Notes under the pieces: model-generated
What the model was told of the DNA's origin: nothing
What the model saw: the letters and a program-made list of their open reading frames with translations, nothing else
Database searches by the model: none
Assembly (NCBI GenBank): GCA_020975725.1
Contig: QXJR01000016.1
Span: forward strand, 372,001-436,000
Length of the DNA stretch: 64,000 bases
Source of the DNA: Picocystis sp. L7
Taxonomy: Eukaryota > Chlorophyta > Picocystophyceae > Picocystales > Picocystaceae
Reading direction: 5' to 3'
Shown here: in pieces, positions 31,558 through 42,358 of the stretch
Layout: each line of letters starts with the position of its first letter
Numbering within the stretch: the first letter of the stretch is position 1
Program-made: the position numbers and the translations under genes

Positions 31558-32691
31558 ATGGCCCAGGATGGAGCCGTGCTCGTGACGGTGCGTGAGCGAG
31601 CGACGGTTCGAAAACGGACGAGGGGAGGAGGCCAGAGGAAGAGGTGGCTGACCTCACGTGCACATGAACAGGGAGGTGCGGGATACATCGGAAGCCACAC
31701 GGTAGTGTCCCTGGTGGAAAGCGGATTCGACGTGGTGATCGTGGATGCGCTGATGAATGCCGTGGAAGAGGCCGTGGAACGCACCAAGGAGCTGCTCGGA
31801 GACAAGGCCAGCAAGGTGATCTTCTACAAGGCCAACATCTGCGACGAGGAAGAACTCGAAAACGTGTTCAAGAAGCACAAGTTTTCCTCGTGCATCCATT
31901 TTGCAGGACTGAAAGCCGTGGGAGAAAGCGTGGCCAAGCCGCTGTGGTACTACAACAACAATCTCACCGGAACACTCGTCTTGCTCGGACTCATGAGCAA
32001 GTACAAGTGCAAAAACATTGTCTTCTCAAGCTCTGCAACCGTCTACGGGGAGCCGGAGAAAGTTCCCATCACGGAAGACTTTCCACTGCAAGCCACCAAT
32101 CCATACGGCAGAACAAAGCTCTTCATTGAAGACATGATGCGCGACCTGTACGTATCGGACTCGGAATGGAACATCATCCTTCTCCGCTACTTCAATCCAG
32201 TTGGCGCGCACGAATCTGGAAGGATCGGAGAAGATCCGGTGGGGATCCCAAACAATCTCATGCCGTTTGTTCAGCAGGTTGCCGTTGGAAGGCGGCCGGA
32301 ACTGTCGGTTTTTGGATCTGATTACAACACTGTCGACGGGACCGGAGTCAGGGATTACATTCATGTCGTGGACCTTGCTGAGGGACATGTCGCAGCGTTG
32401 AAAAAACTGGAGGCTACTCCAACGCTTGGGTGCATTGCGTACAACTTGGGAACCGGAAAAGGAACCTCCGTACTAGAGATGGTCAAGGCATTCGAGAAGG
32501 CTTGTGATAAGAAGATCCCATACAAAATCTGCCCCCGCAGGCCAGGAGACTGTGCTGTGGTCTATGCAGACCCCAGTTTTGCAGAAAAGGAGCTCGGGTG
32601 GAAGGCAAAGCGTGGAATTGAGGAAATGTGCGTTGATCAGTGGCGATGGGCCTCCAACAATCCGTTTGGGTACAAGGAGCAAGGTGAATGA
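31558..32691 (+). CDS. GALE: UDP-glucose 4-epimerase, two exons
   Basis: Exons 31558-31587 and 31672-32691 encode 349 aa, the normal length. The 84-bp intron (GTGCGT...AACAG) falls after codon 10, inside the NAD-binding motif; joining gives [12 protein letters not shown]. The short-chain dehydrogenase core has [10 protein letters not shown] with the catalytic serine, [12 protein letters not shown] with the Tyr-xxx-Lys pair, [10 protein letters not shown], and [17 protein letters not shown]. The C-terminal substrate domain has [14 protein letters not shown] and [15 protein letters not shown]. It interconverts UDP-glucose and UDP-galactose in the cytosol, feeding galactolipid, glycoprotein and cell-coat synthesis. 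It is convergent with the RUNKEL gene (57 bp). Confidence 0.97.
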   Translation: MAQDGAVLVTVRERATVRKRTRGGGQRKRWLTSRAHEQGGAGYIGSHTVVSLVESGFDVVIVDALMNAVEEAVERTKELLGDKASKVIFYKANICDEEELENVFKKHKFSSCIHFAGLKAVGESVAKPLWYYNNNLTGTLVLLGLMSKYKCKNIVFSSSATVYGEPEKVPITEDFPLQATNPYGRTKLFIEDMMRDLYVSDSEWNIILLRYFNPVGAHESGRIGEDPVGIPNNLMPFVQQVAVGRRPELSVFGSDYNTVDGTGVRDYIHVVDLAEGHVAALKKLEATPTLGCIAYNLGTGKGTSVLEMVKAFEKACDKKIPYKICPRRPGDCAVVYADPSFAEKELGWKAKRGIEEMCVDQWRWASNNPFGYKEQGE

Positions 32692-32748
32692 GAAAGCAAT
32701 GGTTCTGGAGAAATTGGAAAATACGTGTAACATTTTTGTCTGCTCCTT

Positions 32749-35700
32749 TCACGAGTGTACCTTTTCAACCCAGACCAGTATGTTGGCCGCATGGGACGCG
32801 ACCTCGGGAATGTCATGCTGTGCCAAAGTCTCAAGAGCATGTTTGCTTTGCAAAACACCGGCATGAAAGGACTTCTTGTTTCCTAAAGATTCCCTCTTGG
32901 CTAGAGCCAGCAACATGTCGAGCACTGGCTCCAAGAATGGCTCGACTTGGTTTTGGAACGCATATCTCAGTATGGAAAAGGCCTTGGGGGCTGCTCCGAG
33001 TGCTTCAAGTTCGGAAACACTCACAGTCTGACATGCACATGCCATACGGCACATGCGTACATTGTAAATATTGTTGTGGGGGTGGTCCACGGCCAAAAAG
33101 CTAAAGAGTACAGGAAGTAAGCCGAATTTGGACACCTGAGTCATCAGCGTGCAGTTCTCCTCAAGAAGAATGTACAGTAGCTTAAGACCGTAAAGTGGCA
33201 TTGGGTCCACATCCCTCAATATTGTGCGCAAGTTCTCCATTGCGACCATGGCCAGGGGTTCTGGTAGTGTACTCTGAAAAAGCCCACTGGCGCTTCCGGA
33301 CTGCGCATTATTCTCAGCCATGAGTGAAACTAGAATATCAGTTGCTAGCTTCAAAGAGGAAAAACGCACATCTGAGATCTGCTCTCGAACAGAAAGTGAA
33401 AGCAAACATGGTAGAAGGTGGTTAGAAACCTGCTCTCTGTCAGCGAAGAGTACCTTTGGTTGAGAGAGCACAACTTCCAGCAGCTCCAGCAGCAAAGCTC
33501 GCTGGACATACTTGCGCTCCACATCACAACTTTCCAGGATTTCTCTTATCAATACAAGATTGCTCTCGTTCAACACAACCTTACAGAAGGTTTGCTCTGG
33601 GACAAATTTGCGAACAGAAAGCAGTGCTTTGATGCCGCATTCAAGAGAACCAACATTTTTGGTGTGGTCCTTCTTGGGGACTAGACAAGCTTCTACAAGA
33701 TAAGGTGTGAGTGCTGTCAAGGCCATGTCCCATGCATCTAGAATATTGACTACGTACTTGTCGTTTTCATCCCTCAACTTCTCTACATAACTGTGAAGGT
33801 CAGTTCCAAAAGCGTGCATGGTGTGATTAGGTTCGGCCAAAAATAACGAAACATGAACAAGCAAAGTCTTGGCTCGGATCACAGACGACTGGTGTTCAAG
33901 GAGTGAATTGAGATTGCGCACGACTTGTTGATCCCCAAGCATATCGCTCCTGGCCCGTACAGGACAATTCACGGACAATATGCAGGCAATGTTAAGCCAA
34001 CTTTGCACTCTCTTCGGACTCTTAGCTGCAAGGCCACGCGAGATTGGCTGACTCCCAAATCTCTCCAGGAAGCTTCCGCACAGCCCACGGTCAATTGCCA
34101 ACAATCTGGAAGCTGCATGTAAAGCCGAAGACTTCAAAAACTCATTGGTAGAGGAAATGCTAAGGTTGATGAGACTCAACACGATGTCCGTTCCCAAGAA
34201 AAGGCGGCCCCACTTTTCACCTTGCATGGTCACATTCTCGATCGTCTTTACCGCATAATGCTGGCAAATTTCGTCTTGATCGAGCTTAAGAACTCTTGCA
34301 AAGTCTGCACCAAGATCGGTTGGCACACTCCATTCCCCGCGTCCATGACCCCCCTGAGATGGAGGGCACATTGCTGGACCTGCTTGCTGAGTGGCAATGT
34401 AATACAGCAGTTCCCCAAGAGCAGCCACGGATCTTCTGCAAAGCTGAGTGTTTTGACTCTTGGTGCATTTGGAAAGGACCTCCAACAGGCCACTTTGAGA
34501 TAGGTCTCCTCCAAGATAGGTTGCATGACGCAAAAGCAAGCCAATGACAGATACGAGGTGATACAACAATTCGGAAGCGGCTGCCCCTTGCAGCATGGAA
34601 AGGATCAGCTTCATGATGGAACTGTTGACCAGTACATTTGCAGCTCCCGGATCCAAGCAGAGACTCTCGAGGTAGGCAAGCATGTTCAACTTCTCGTACA
34701 AATTGCTTTCCCTAGACAGAGCATGGTAAAGCTTCGATAAAAAGCCTTCAAGCTCAACTTGTGACACGTTGACAAGAACAGACAATGGCAAAGCTCTGAA
34801 GCCAAGAGATTCCGGCTTGAACTCCGAAGAAGGCCATTCCTCGATCTTTCGATTCATGACCAGGGGTCGCGCTATGTTTTCGTTAGGATGCCACAAAAGG
34901 GAGAGAAGCTCTCCAGATACCACTTTTTCCCTTGCATTGCTTGTTGAGGGCTGATTCATGTGGGCACCTGAATCGCCACCCTTGCCCCCCTTGCCACTCC
35001 TGCATCCCTGTGCTTGCGCTCCATGTCCCCAGTCGTTCTCTAGCACTTCCAGTGCGTGCTCTCTTTTTTCCTGGGACCTTACATGTGTCTTGGGCACTTG
35101 TGGGCTTTCAGACACAAATGGCTGCTCTTTTCCTGATTGTTCCACCTGCACATAGGTGGAAATGGTAGAGTCCTGCGCCGTAAAATTGAGCTCTGCATCT
35201 CTGTCGGTAACGTTGATGTCTTGATGCGCAGTCATTGCATAGCTTTCGTTGGTCGACTCCTGGCGCAGATTTTCTTTTACAATGTGAGACAGTCGCAGGA
35301 CGTCGACCTTTCCATTGGCTTGATTTGGAACATTCATCTGGTTCTCTTTATCTGCGAGGTGCGCATGACAGCGAACCAAGGCACATTCTTTTTCTATGTC
35401 ACGATTGGCTGCGACAGATTTTGTCAACGATGTTGGTGCTTGGTCACCCCAGAAAGGATGCAGCAGGAGTCCTTGCCAATCGAGTCTGGATCGAGGATCC
35501 TTGTCCAGTAGTTTGGAAAGCATATCCGTAAAGCTCTCTGACGCTCCCTGGATTCTGGGGGGATCTTTGTTCAGAATACCATCCATCATTCTTGTAAAGG
35601 AGCTGGAGAAGAAGGGAGGATGCCCTGCGACACATTCATACAGCACACATCCCAAAGCCCATAGGTCGGAGGAGAAAGAGTGCATATCTTGGTCCCCGAA

Positions 35701-36306
35701 CAGTTCCGGTGCCATGTAGCTGGGTGTCCCCCGCTTACCTCCTGTGCGGTCACCGCTGTGGTTTGCGTGACTCTTTTTTGTTGCTTCTGCACGTCGACAG
35801 AGCCCAAAGCCGCACAGCTTGACTTTTCCGTTCTCATCCAAAAGAACGTTGGACGGTTTCAAGTCACAGCTGACAATGCCGTGTTCGTGTAACCAGTGCA
35901 ATCCCTGCATTATTTCTACACCTACTTCTTTCACGTATTCTTCTGGGAGTTTCCCGTCCTGCCTGATTACGGTGAACAGATCTCCTCCCACGCAATATTC
36001 GAGCACGAGCCAGAGATGGTTCCTGGTCTCGTACCACTCGTAGAACTGCAGTACGTTCTGGTGTCCTCGAAGGAGATGAAGGGTGCGCACTTCCTGCAGC
36101 ACCCTGTCTTTTTGGCACTTTTCCACGCTCTTCAACGCGAAGTATTCGATGGTGTTCTTCTTCCTGCCTTTGTACACCACCTGCACCACGGGATCGCCTC
36201 GGCCAAGTCAGTCGTCGGCTCTAGCCGCGTCGCGTTCCCTCCTCGCCCCGTCCCGCACCGAGTGCTTCCCACTTCCGATCTTCTGGTACACGTGGTAATC
36301 TTGCAT
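32749..36306 (-). CDS. ULK4: RUNKEL/ULK4-type kinase-like protein with armadillo repeats, two exons
   Basis: Exons 36306-36259 and 36180-32749 encode 1159 aa. The 78-bp intron (GTGCGG...GTGCAG) lies after codon 16, and the joint rebuilds the glycine loop: IGSGKHS-VVYKGRKK. The kinase-like domain (about 1-265) has ALKSVEK with the lysine, LVLEYCVGGDL, IVSCDLKPSNVLLDE, and GTPSYMAPELFG. The DFG motif reads GFG (KLCGFGLCRR), so the metal-binding Asp is lost and canonical kinase activity is doubtful, as for ULK4. The remainder is a long helical, armadillo/HEAT-like region. Plant RUNKEL works in phragmoplast microtubule organisation, and ULK4 is linked to cilia and the Fused-kinase family, so a microtubule role is expected. 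Confidence 0.9.
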
Positions 36307-36893
36307 GTCCACCAATCGCGATCAGGAGGTCGGGAGCGGCACGTGTGCGCGTTGGCGCGCAAACGAACCGTCTGAAACCGTTCCGACATGCCCGATTCGG
36401 CCATCGCTGCCGCCCATCGAGATCTCGTGAAAGATAGCGATGTAAAGGGGGAGAGATCTCGATGCGAAGGGGGAGGTATCGATCAGGTTCGAATCGGAGG
36501 GGGGCGGGAGGGTGTTTGGGGGTGGATCCGATCGCGACCGGAGGAAGGATCTCCGATCGAAACCGGAGAAGTCTTCCAATCGATTGGAGGACGACCCGGA
36601 TTCGCACCGCGGGTCTGTCCATGGGTTCCGGAGTTCAGGATCCTACCTTACACACGGTCAGCCGAAAAGTGAAACACCTCGCTTTTCTTCAGCCCCCCAG
36701 AGTGTATAGGTTGTCGACCTACAAAGTTAAAGGATGTGTAGAGCAACCGCGAGCGTCCCCTGCGCTACTTTGCACACAGACAACCCAATGCAAGCACCAA
36801 CCCATTGGGACACCAAGGAGCTACATTACCGGCCCGTATTCTCTTCTCTCTTCAGTATCGAATGACCTTGCCGCCGACCTTGTGCAACCGCCC
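36307..36893. other. RUNKEL upstream region and left flank of the Fanzor relic
   Basis: Contains the RUNKEL promoter. Its first 300 bp carry GATCTCG, ATCGAT and GGAAGGATC words like the other divergent spacers. Sequence after about 36660 is less GC-rich and may already belong to the inserted element. No gene is seen. Confidence 0.4.
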
Positions 36894-37361
36894 CTACACC
36901 GCAACACGGTATAGGTATGTTGGCCGGACCGCAAAAGCCAGGCCCTTCCGAATGTTTAGAATAGCGTTTAGGTCGCGGTTGACGAAGTTGTCGTTGGTGG
37001 AACCACACTCCGTCAAGCCCCAAATCGCTGCCTGCTTGCGCCTGCTCCAAACCTGCTTCATCATCGAGCAGGCCCCTGCGTGCGCCATGGTCGTCACAAA
37101 CTCGTCCACCGGCACGGTTTGGAAGCGTTGGACGCACACCTCGAACGCCCGCGATGTCGGCATTGCCACCTCTCCGCGGCCGTCCGGCGCGAACTTGGCC
37201 GTGCCGTAGGCGACCACCCAGGGCTTGGTGGGAAAGAAGGCTCCACATCCAAGGTTCCCATCCCCAACTTTCCCCTCACCGTTCAAGGGACGTGGTTGGG
37301 TCCAATGGGAACCCCTTTTGTTGTTCGGGCGTAGAAGAAATGCTTCAAAATTCACTTGCAC
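36894..37361 (-). pseudogene. Fanzor (TnpB-like, OMEGA) nuclease remnant, RuvC C-terminal part
   Basis: A 155-codon open stretch without an ATG start carries the C-terminal hallmarks of eukaryotic Fanzor proteins. VVAYGTAKF opens the conserved core; PVDEFVTT corresponds to the acidic DEF-R-T-S segment of RuvC-II; ECGSTNDNFVNRDLNAILNI matches the final zinc-finger plus RuvC-III segment (G-S-T-N ... F-V-N-R-D-L-N-A). The cysteine pair normally before it is mostly missing. Upstream on the same strand (about 37362-37560), protein-like sequence such as VERFWHRCKASRALVRRMERW continues in another frame, so the gene is frameshifted and truncated. Fanzors are transposon-encoded RNA-guided nucleases related to IS605 TnpB. 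This copy looks dead. Confidence 0.7.
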
Positions 37362-37870
37362 CTTGTAGGCCGAGGCCGCGGTCCAATCGACGCGGGTTCG
37401 CCACGGATCGAACCATACACGTGGCGTTGAGTCGGGACCACCGCTCCATGCGTCGGACCAAAGCGCGGCTCGCCTTGCATCGGTGCCAAAACCTTTCGAC
37501 CCGAATCATGATGTTGTGCTTTGTGTCGTCGAGGTGCTTGTCCGCCGTCGGGACGACGGACAGACGAAGTTCGACGTGTTCCTTCCACCCGTCCGTTCCT
37601 TCCCCGCGGACCTGCTTCTCGGACCCCGTCCGCGAGAATCTTCTCTCTGGATCGCGTCGGCCTCCACGCCTTTCCTCACGTGAGGCATTGCTACCATGAC
37701 GTCACCCCCTTCGTTCCCCCCGAATCCCCCGGGTAGGGTGCCAGGTGGCACCCCGAGACGTGGACCGATCCACCGGGACCACAAAAAGGGGGGGGGAGAA
37801 AGAACGAGTTCGGGTTCATTGGAGACGTGGTTCCATCGCGAAGCGCCTTGGACGGTGCGGCGTGGCGGCG
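37362..37870. other. Degraded 5' part of the Fanzor element and ABCG upstream region
   Basis: The first 200 bp contain broken protein-like sequence on the minus strand that probably belongs to the Fanzor gene. From about 37700 the sequence becomes the GC-rich ABCG upstream region with GGGGGG and AAAGGGGGGG runs. I could not find clear terminal repeats for the element. Confidence 0.4.
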
Positions 37871-39769
37871 ATGGAGAAGAACGGCAGCCGCCATGGCTCG
37901 AAAACGGAGCTGGCGGAGGAGATCACCGGGAGCCAGGTCAAGTGGATGAACGTCAGCTACACCGTCACGGTGGTGAGTGGACACTTCAAGAAGCGGAAGA
38001 CGGAGAAAAAAGCGCTGCTGCAGAACGTGTCTGGCGAAGCCAATCCGTCCGAAGTGCTGGCCATCATGGGACCTTCTGGCGCAGGGAAATCCACGCTCCT
38101 GGACGCCATATCGGGACGCATTGAATCCACCAGCATGGAAGGGCACCTGCTCGTGAATGGACATCCCATGGGAAAGAAGTTCCAAAGACAGTCCGGATAC
38201 GTCATGCAAGACGACGTGCTTTATCCCCATCTCACGGTGAGAGAAAGCATCCTGTACGCCGCCAGGCTCAGGCTGCCGAGAAGCGTGTCCAGAGCCGAGA
38301 AAGAAAAACTGGTGGACGAACTCCTGAAAGAACTCGGGCTCACGAAAGCAGCCAAGACCAAAATCGGCAATGAAGAAGTGAGAGGGGTGTCTGGAGGAGA
38401 GAAACGGAGGGTCTCCATCGGCGTGGAAATGATCCATCGACCAAGGGTACTCTTTTTAGATGAACCCACCAGTGGATTGGACTCCACCAGCGCACTGAAC
38501 GTGGTCCAGTCCATCAAAGCACTGGCCTCGGTTGGGCGCACCATCGTGCTGACCGTTCACCAACCGTCGCAGCGTATCATCACACTCTTCGACAAGGTTC
38601 TCATCATGTGCTTGGGATACGAGGTATACTTTGGCAAAGTGGAAGGTTTGGAACCACACCTTGAGGCTGTTGCTGAGTTTTCTGGCCCAGGTGCAGTAGC
38701 GAATGAGGGAAAGGTACCACATGGCACGAACGTGGTAGAATACACACTGGATCTGTTGGAAGATGCGCACGCACCCCTCATTGACTACTGGTCCAAGTGC
38801 AAAGTGGAAAAAGAAAAAAGCATGCGCTTTGAAGAGAATGAAGAAGAACTGAAAGGGGGCGTTGTGGTGAACGATCCCAAGTATGCCCTGGACCCCCTGA
38901 CAGAAACCCTCGTCCTTTCGGAACGTGCATTCAAGAACACGCTGCGAACGCCTGAACTGTTCCTGGGGAGGATTGGGCTGTGTGTCACAACGGGTGTCCT
39001 GATTGGCAGCGCATTTTTTGATCTCGGGAGCAGTTATGTGGCCTTACAGATGCGCCAGGGACTGTACGCTTTCACTGCTGCGCTTTTCATATTCACATCT
39101 ATCGAGGGCCTTCCGGCATTCCTGTCAGAGAAGCTCGTGTTCACAAGAGACGTATCCCGTGGGGCTTATCGGGTCTACACGTTTGTCCTTGCGCAAACGA
39201 TCACGAATCTTCCCTTCTTTGTACCATTGGCACTATTGTTTTCAATACCCACTTGGTTCATGGCGGGTTTTCAGAATGGTCTGGGTGCCAGCAACTTTTT
39301 CTTTTTTGCTTTGGTTCAGTGGGCCACTCTCGTGGTGGCAAACTATTTCGTGCTTGCACTTGCCACACTGGTTCCCAACTACATAGTGGGGAACTCGCTG
39401 ATATCGGCTCTGGCTGCGTTCATGTTTCTGGTCAGCGGGTTTTTCCTCCCGCAAGACGAGATTCCCCCGTACTGGATTTGGTTGCACTATATTTCCCTTT
39501 TCACGTATGCAATCAATGCAATGCTGAAGAATGATTTCGAGTATACAACAAACGTTTGGGATTGTCCCGTCATCCCTGGCGGGAACGGTGCATCTGCTTC
39601 AGGAACTGACGCTGACTGTCCTTTGGATGGGTCAAGAGCGCTGGAGGCATTCGATGCAACTCCGTATTCGCGATGGTTTGATTTTGGGATGCTGATGGCA
39701 TTGGCAGTCTTCTTCAGGATCTTCACTGCCATTGTGTTGACCATTCGGACTCGGGACGTGCGCAAGTGA
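37871..39769 (+). CDS. ABC transporter, ABCG (white-brown complex) half-size
   Basis: 632 aa from ATG at 37871; the frame reaches 37745 only with a GTG. The order is nucleotide-binding domain then membrane domain, as in ABCG half transporters. Walker A is GPSGAGKST, signature VSGGEKRR, Walker B VLFLDEPTSGLDS, and the switch histidine is in LTVHQPSQR. Six hydrophobic segments follow from about residue 400, including LIGSAFFDLG, GLYAFTAALFIFTS and VANYFVLALATLVPNYIVG. A Cys-containing extracellular loop (NVWDCPV ... DADCPLDG) lies before the last segment. It must dimerise to function. Substrates in the family include lipids, sterols and hormones; none can be chosen here. It is followed on the same strand by the TBCC gene. 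Confidence 0.93.
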   Translation: MEKNGSRHGSKTELAEEITGSQVKWMNVSYTVTVVSGHFKKRKTEKKALLQNVSGEANPSEVLAIMGPSGAGKSTLLDAISGRIESTSMEGHLLVNGHPMGKKFQRQSGYVMQDDVLYPHLTVRESILYAARLRLPRSVSRAEKEKLVDELLKELGLTKAAKTKIGNEEVRGVSGGEKRRVSIGVEMIHRPRVLFLDEPTSGLDSTSALNVVQSIKALASVGRTIVLTVHQPSQRIITLFDKVLIMCLGYEVYFGKVEGLEPHLEAVAEFSGPGAVANEGKVPHGTNVVEYTLDLLEDAHAPLIDYWSKCKVEKEKSMRFEENEEELKGGVVVNDPKYALDPLTETLVLSERAFKNTLRTPELFLGRIGLCVTTGVLIGSAFFDLGSSYVALQMRQGLYAFTAALFIFTSIEGLPAFLSEKLVFTRDVSRGAYRVYTFVLAQTITNLPFFVPLALLFSIPTWFMAGFQNGLGASNFFFFALVQWATLVVANYFVLALATLVPNYIVGNSLISALAAFMFLVSGFFLPQDEIPPYWIWLHYISLFTYAINAMLKNDFEYTTNVWDCPVIPGGNGASASGTDADCPLDGSRALEAFDATPYSRWFDFGMLMALAVFFRIFTAIVLTIRTRDVRK

Positions 39770-40031
39770 ACCCTCTCCCTGCACGGTATGGCAATGTGAC
39801 CTGTACTTTCTCTTCTCCGGCCATGTAACTCGCATCGATGTACCTTTTTCCTTCCTCTTCTCAGCTTCCATTGGATCCACCTTCATCCACCCACGACCTT
39901 GGTGGAAGCTCTTTTCTTCCTGCTGTTCCCAACGTCCACTTCATCGCCCATTCCTGGTGGGGTCCACATCCCTTCTCTCGGGTCCACACCCACGACCACA
40001 CGGTCAGGCGCGGACACAGAGGCGCACTTGG

Positions 40032-41191
40032 ATGGAGGTCCAGGAGGACGTGGTGGCCCGCCTGGAGCGCCTCGATCGCGAAAGGAAGGAGGCTGCGGGG
40101 AAGAGACGAGCCCAGGACCAGTTGCGTGTCGTTGCGACGCCTCGAAATCCGAGCGCGAACGAGGAGGTTCCGGCACTGACGGCCTTGCGTTTGGTTCGTC
40201 GCTGCGACACCTGCCTTGCAGGCGCGAGAAGGATCCGAAGGAATCCATCCATGCGTTTTGGGACGAGTTCAACGCGCGAAGAGACGTCGTGGATGGGAAG
40301 CTCGAGCGGTTGAGCGCAGAGGCGGAGGCCGTCGACGCTTGCTCCACGACGAAGGGCCAGGAATTGGAAGCTTTGGCGGACGAGATCGGAGGCCTCGACG
40401 CGTTCGCTTCGCAATCCTATTACTTCTTGCCTTCTTTCGATGCAAGGAGCTGCACGGAAGCCACCAAATCGCTGAGGGACAGGCTGGCGAGCGTCCGAGC
40501 TCGCCTCTTTCCACCGAAGAAGTTCCGCTTCTCGTGCAGGCCGAGCGGTCCGACGACCGTGTCCGCGGACGTCGAGTCGCACGCACCGAGGAACGAAGGA
40601 CGCGCCACGAGCACGGCGGAAGGTGTGCCTTCTTCGCCAGTGCGCGGTCCTGGGATCTACTCTCGCCAAGGCCAACAGATCGTGTGCAGTGCGGACGACG
40701 TGGCCAGTTCCAGCGATTTCACCTTGAGTCAACTCGTGGATTGCACCGTGTATCTCCTCGGGACGTGTTCCACGCTCCACGTGTCGCACGTGCTGCGATG
40801 CCGCATACACTGCGTGCCGGTCTCCAGCTCCATCCTGGTGGACGAGGCCAGAGGATGCACCTTCACCATGGCAGGTCGTCAGTGTCGCATCCATCGAACC
40901 CACGATTGCGACCTGTACCTCTGCACGTGCAGCCATCCCGTCGTGGAGCACTGCACGTCGGTGCGCTTCGGACCGTACAACTTCGAGCTCGACGGCGTGG
41001 ATGCCCAGTTGAAAGAGCACGGCCTGGATCGACGGTCCAGCCATTGGCAAGCGGTGCAAGATTTCGATTGGGTGCGCGCCACGCCGTCTCCGCACTGGTG
41101 CGTGATCCCGCCTGAGGAACGCACGCGTGCGCATCCGCCGCCTCCTGGCGACGTTCGCACGTGCGGAGGGGAGGACGGTGCCCACGTGTAA
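40032..41191 (+). CDS. TBCC: Tubulin-binding cofactor C (TBCC), two exons
   Basis: Exons 40032-40120 and 40222-41191 encode 352 aa. The 101-bp intron (GTTGCG...CTTGCAG) is set by family continuity: RRAQDQ-REKDPKESIHAFWDEF. The N-terminal spectrin-like coiled coil is followed by a linker and the C-CAP/TBCC beta-helix (about 205-352). In that, AGRQCRIHRTHDCDLYL contains the catalytic arginine that stimulates beta-tubulin GTP hydrolysis, then VVEHCTSVRFGPYN and, at the end, QAVQDFDWVRATPSPHWCVIP. TBCC acts with cofactors D and E to release assembly-competent alpha/beta tubulin heterodimers. It is convergent with the bL20 gene, 40 bp away. Confidence 0.93.
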
Positions 41192-41231
41192 CCACGTCCC
41201 TTTGCCTGTGGGATCCGAATCGCTGGGCGGC

Positions 41232-41606
41232 TCAGGCTTGTCCTTGCACGTCTCCTTGCGTCGTGGTTTGCGGCGCCTCCACGCCACGCATGTGCTTGAC
41301 ACGATCCACGAGGGCTTGGAAGCTCTTGGGTTCGTTCATGGCCAGTTCGGACAGCATCATCCGGTTCACCTCCACGTTGTCTTGCTTGAGTCCGTGCATG
41401 AGTTGGCCGTACTTGAGTCCGTGCAGCCTGGCTCCGGCGTTGATCCGTTGGATCCACAGGCTTCGCATGTCCCGTTTCTTCTGCTTTCGATCGCGGTAGG
41501 CGTACTGCAGTCCTTTCTCCACCCTCTGCCTCGCGATGCGCATGCAGTTCTTCGCACGTCCCCGGAATCCTTTCGCCAAGGCCAAGATCTTCTCGCGCGA
41601 CACCAT
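41232..41606 (-). CDS. MRPL20: Organellar ribosomal protein bL20, probably mitochondrial
   Basis: 124 aa from the ATG at 41606. It is a typical bL20: [20 protein letters not shown], then [40 protein letters not shown] and [20 protein letters not shown]. Eubacterial bL20 is about 117 aa, so the protein is almost bare of a targeting extension. Plastid L20 is normally plastid-encoded in green algae, so a mitochondrial large subunit location is the better guess. No intron is seen. Its upstream region is filled by a hexanucleotide-like repeat shared with the V-ATPase gene. Confidence 0.93.
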   Translation of the reverse strand: MVSREKILALAKGFRGRAKNCMRIARQRVEKGLQYAYRDRKQKKRDMRSLWIQRINAGARLHGLKYGQLMHGLKQDNVEVNRMMLSELAMNEPKSFQALVDRVKHMRGVEAPQTTTQGDVQGQA

Positions 41607-41699
41607 CGCGCCTTCGCACCGATGGAGCACGTCCACCTGCACTTAACCTCGATCGTAAACTTCGGAACCATCCCCAGACACCCCACCCCCGACTCTCTC

Positions 41700-42230
41700 C
41701 CCCCCACTGCCACCACCAATGCCACTGGTCCTGGTGCCAGTGCCAGTGGCAGTGGTAGTGGGAGTGGTAGTGGCAGGGGCAGGGGCAGGGGCAGTGGCAA
41801 TGGTGGTGGCAGTGGCATTGGCAGTGGAAGTGGTAGTGCCAGTGCCATTGGTAGTGCCAGTGGTAGTGGCAGTGGCATTGGAAGTGGGAGTGGTAGTGGA
41901 ATTGGCAGTGGAAGTGCCAATGGTAGTGGCATTGGCATTGGCAGTGGCAGTGGTAGTGGTAGTGCCAGTGGTAGTGCCAATGGTAGTGGTAGTGGTAGTG
42001 GCAGTGGCAGTGGCAGTGGTAGTGGTAGTGGCATTGGTGCTCGTGCCAGTACCAGTTTCCGTTTCCGTGCCACCACCGGTCCTAGTGCCGGGTTCAGTGC
42101 CACCACCATTGCCAGTGCCACCATTTCCACCACCACTGCCAATGGTGCTCGTGCCAGTGCCACCACCAGTTTCCGTTTCAGTGCCATTGTCAATGCCACC
42201 GCCATTGCCAACGGTGCCCGTGCCTTCGGG
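41700..42230. repeat. Degenerate AGTGGY hexanucleotide array with strand switch, in a divergent promoter
   Basis: About 530 bp of imperfect AGTGGC/AGTGGT repeats. From 41740 to about 42035 the plus strand is G-rich; from about 42040 to 42230 it becomes C-rich (GCCACCACC, CCACTGCC), roughly the inverted complement. A short segment at about 41775-41800 has three GGGG runs separated by CA. The array occupies most of the 752 bp between the bL20 and V-ATPase H start codons. Frames through it encode Gly-Ser, Pro-Leu or Thr-Thr-Ala strings and are not genes. Confidence 0.92.
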
Positions 42231-42358
42231 GAGGGGAGGGAGGCCCCTCCAAGCCCTAAACCCCGAGGAGGTGTCCCATGGCTGGGGCTGGGTTCGAGGG
42301 AGGGAGAGGGAGAGGGTGGATCGATTCCTCGTCGGCACACGACGCGTGCGAGGTCGGC

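Noticed and set aside
41643-42338. Gly-Ser, Pro-Leu and Thr-rich frames
   Set aside because: Translations of the AGTGGY array in different frames.
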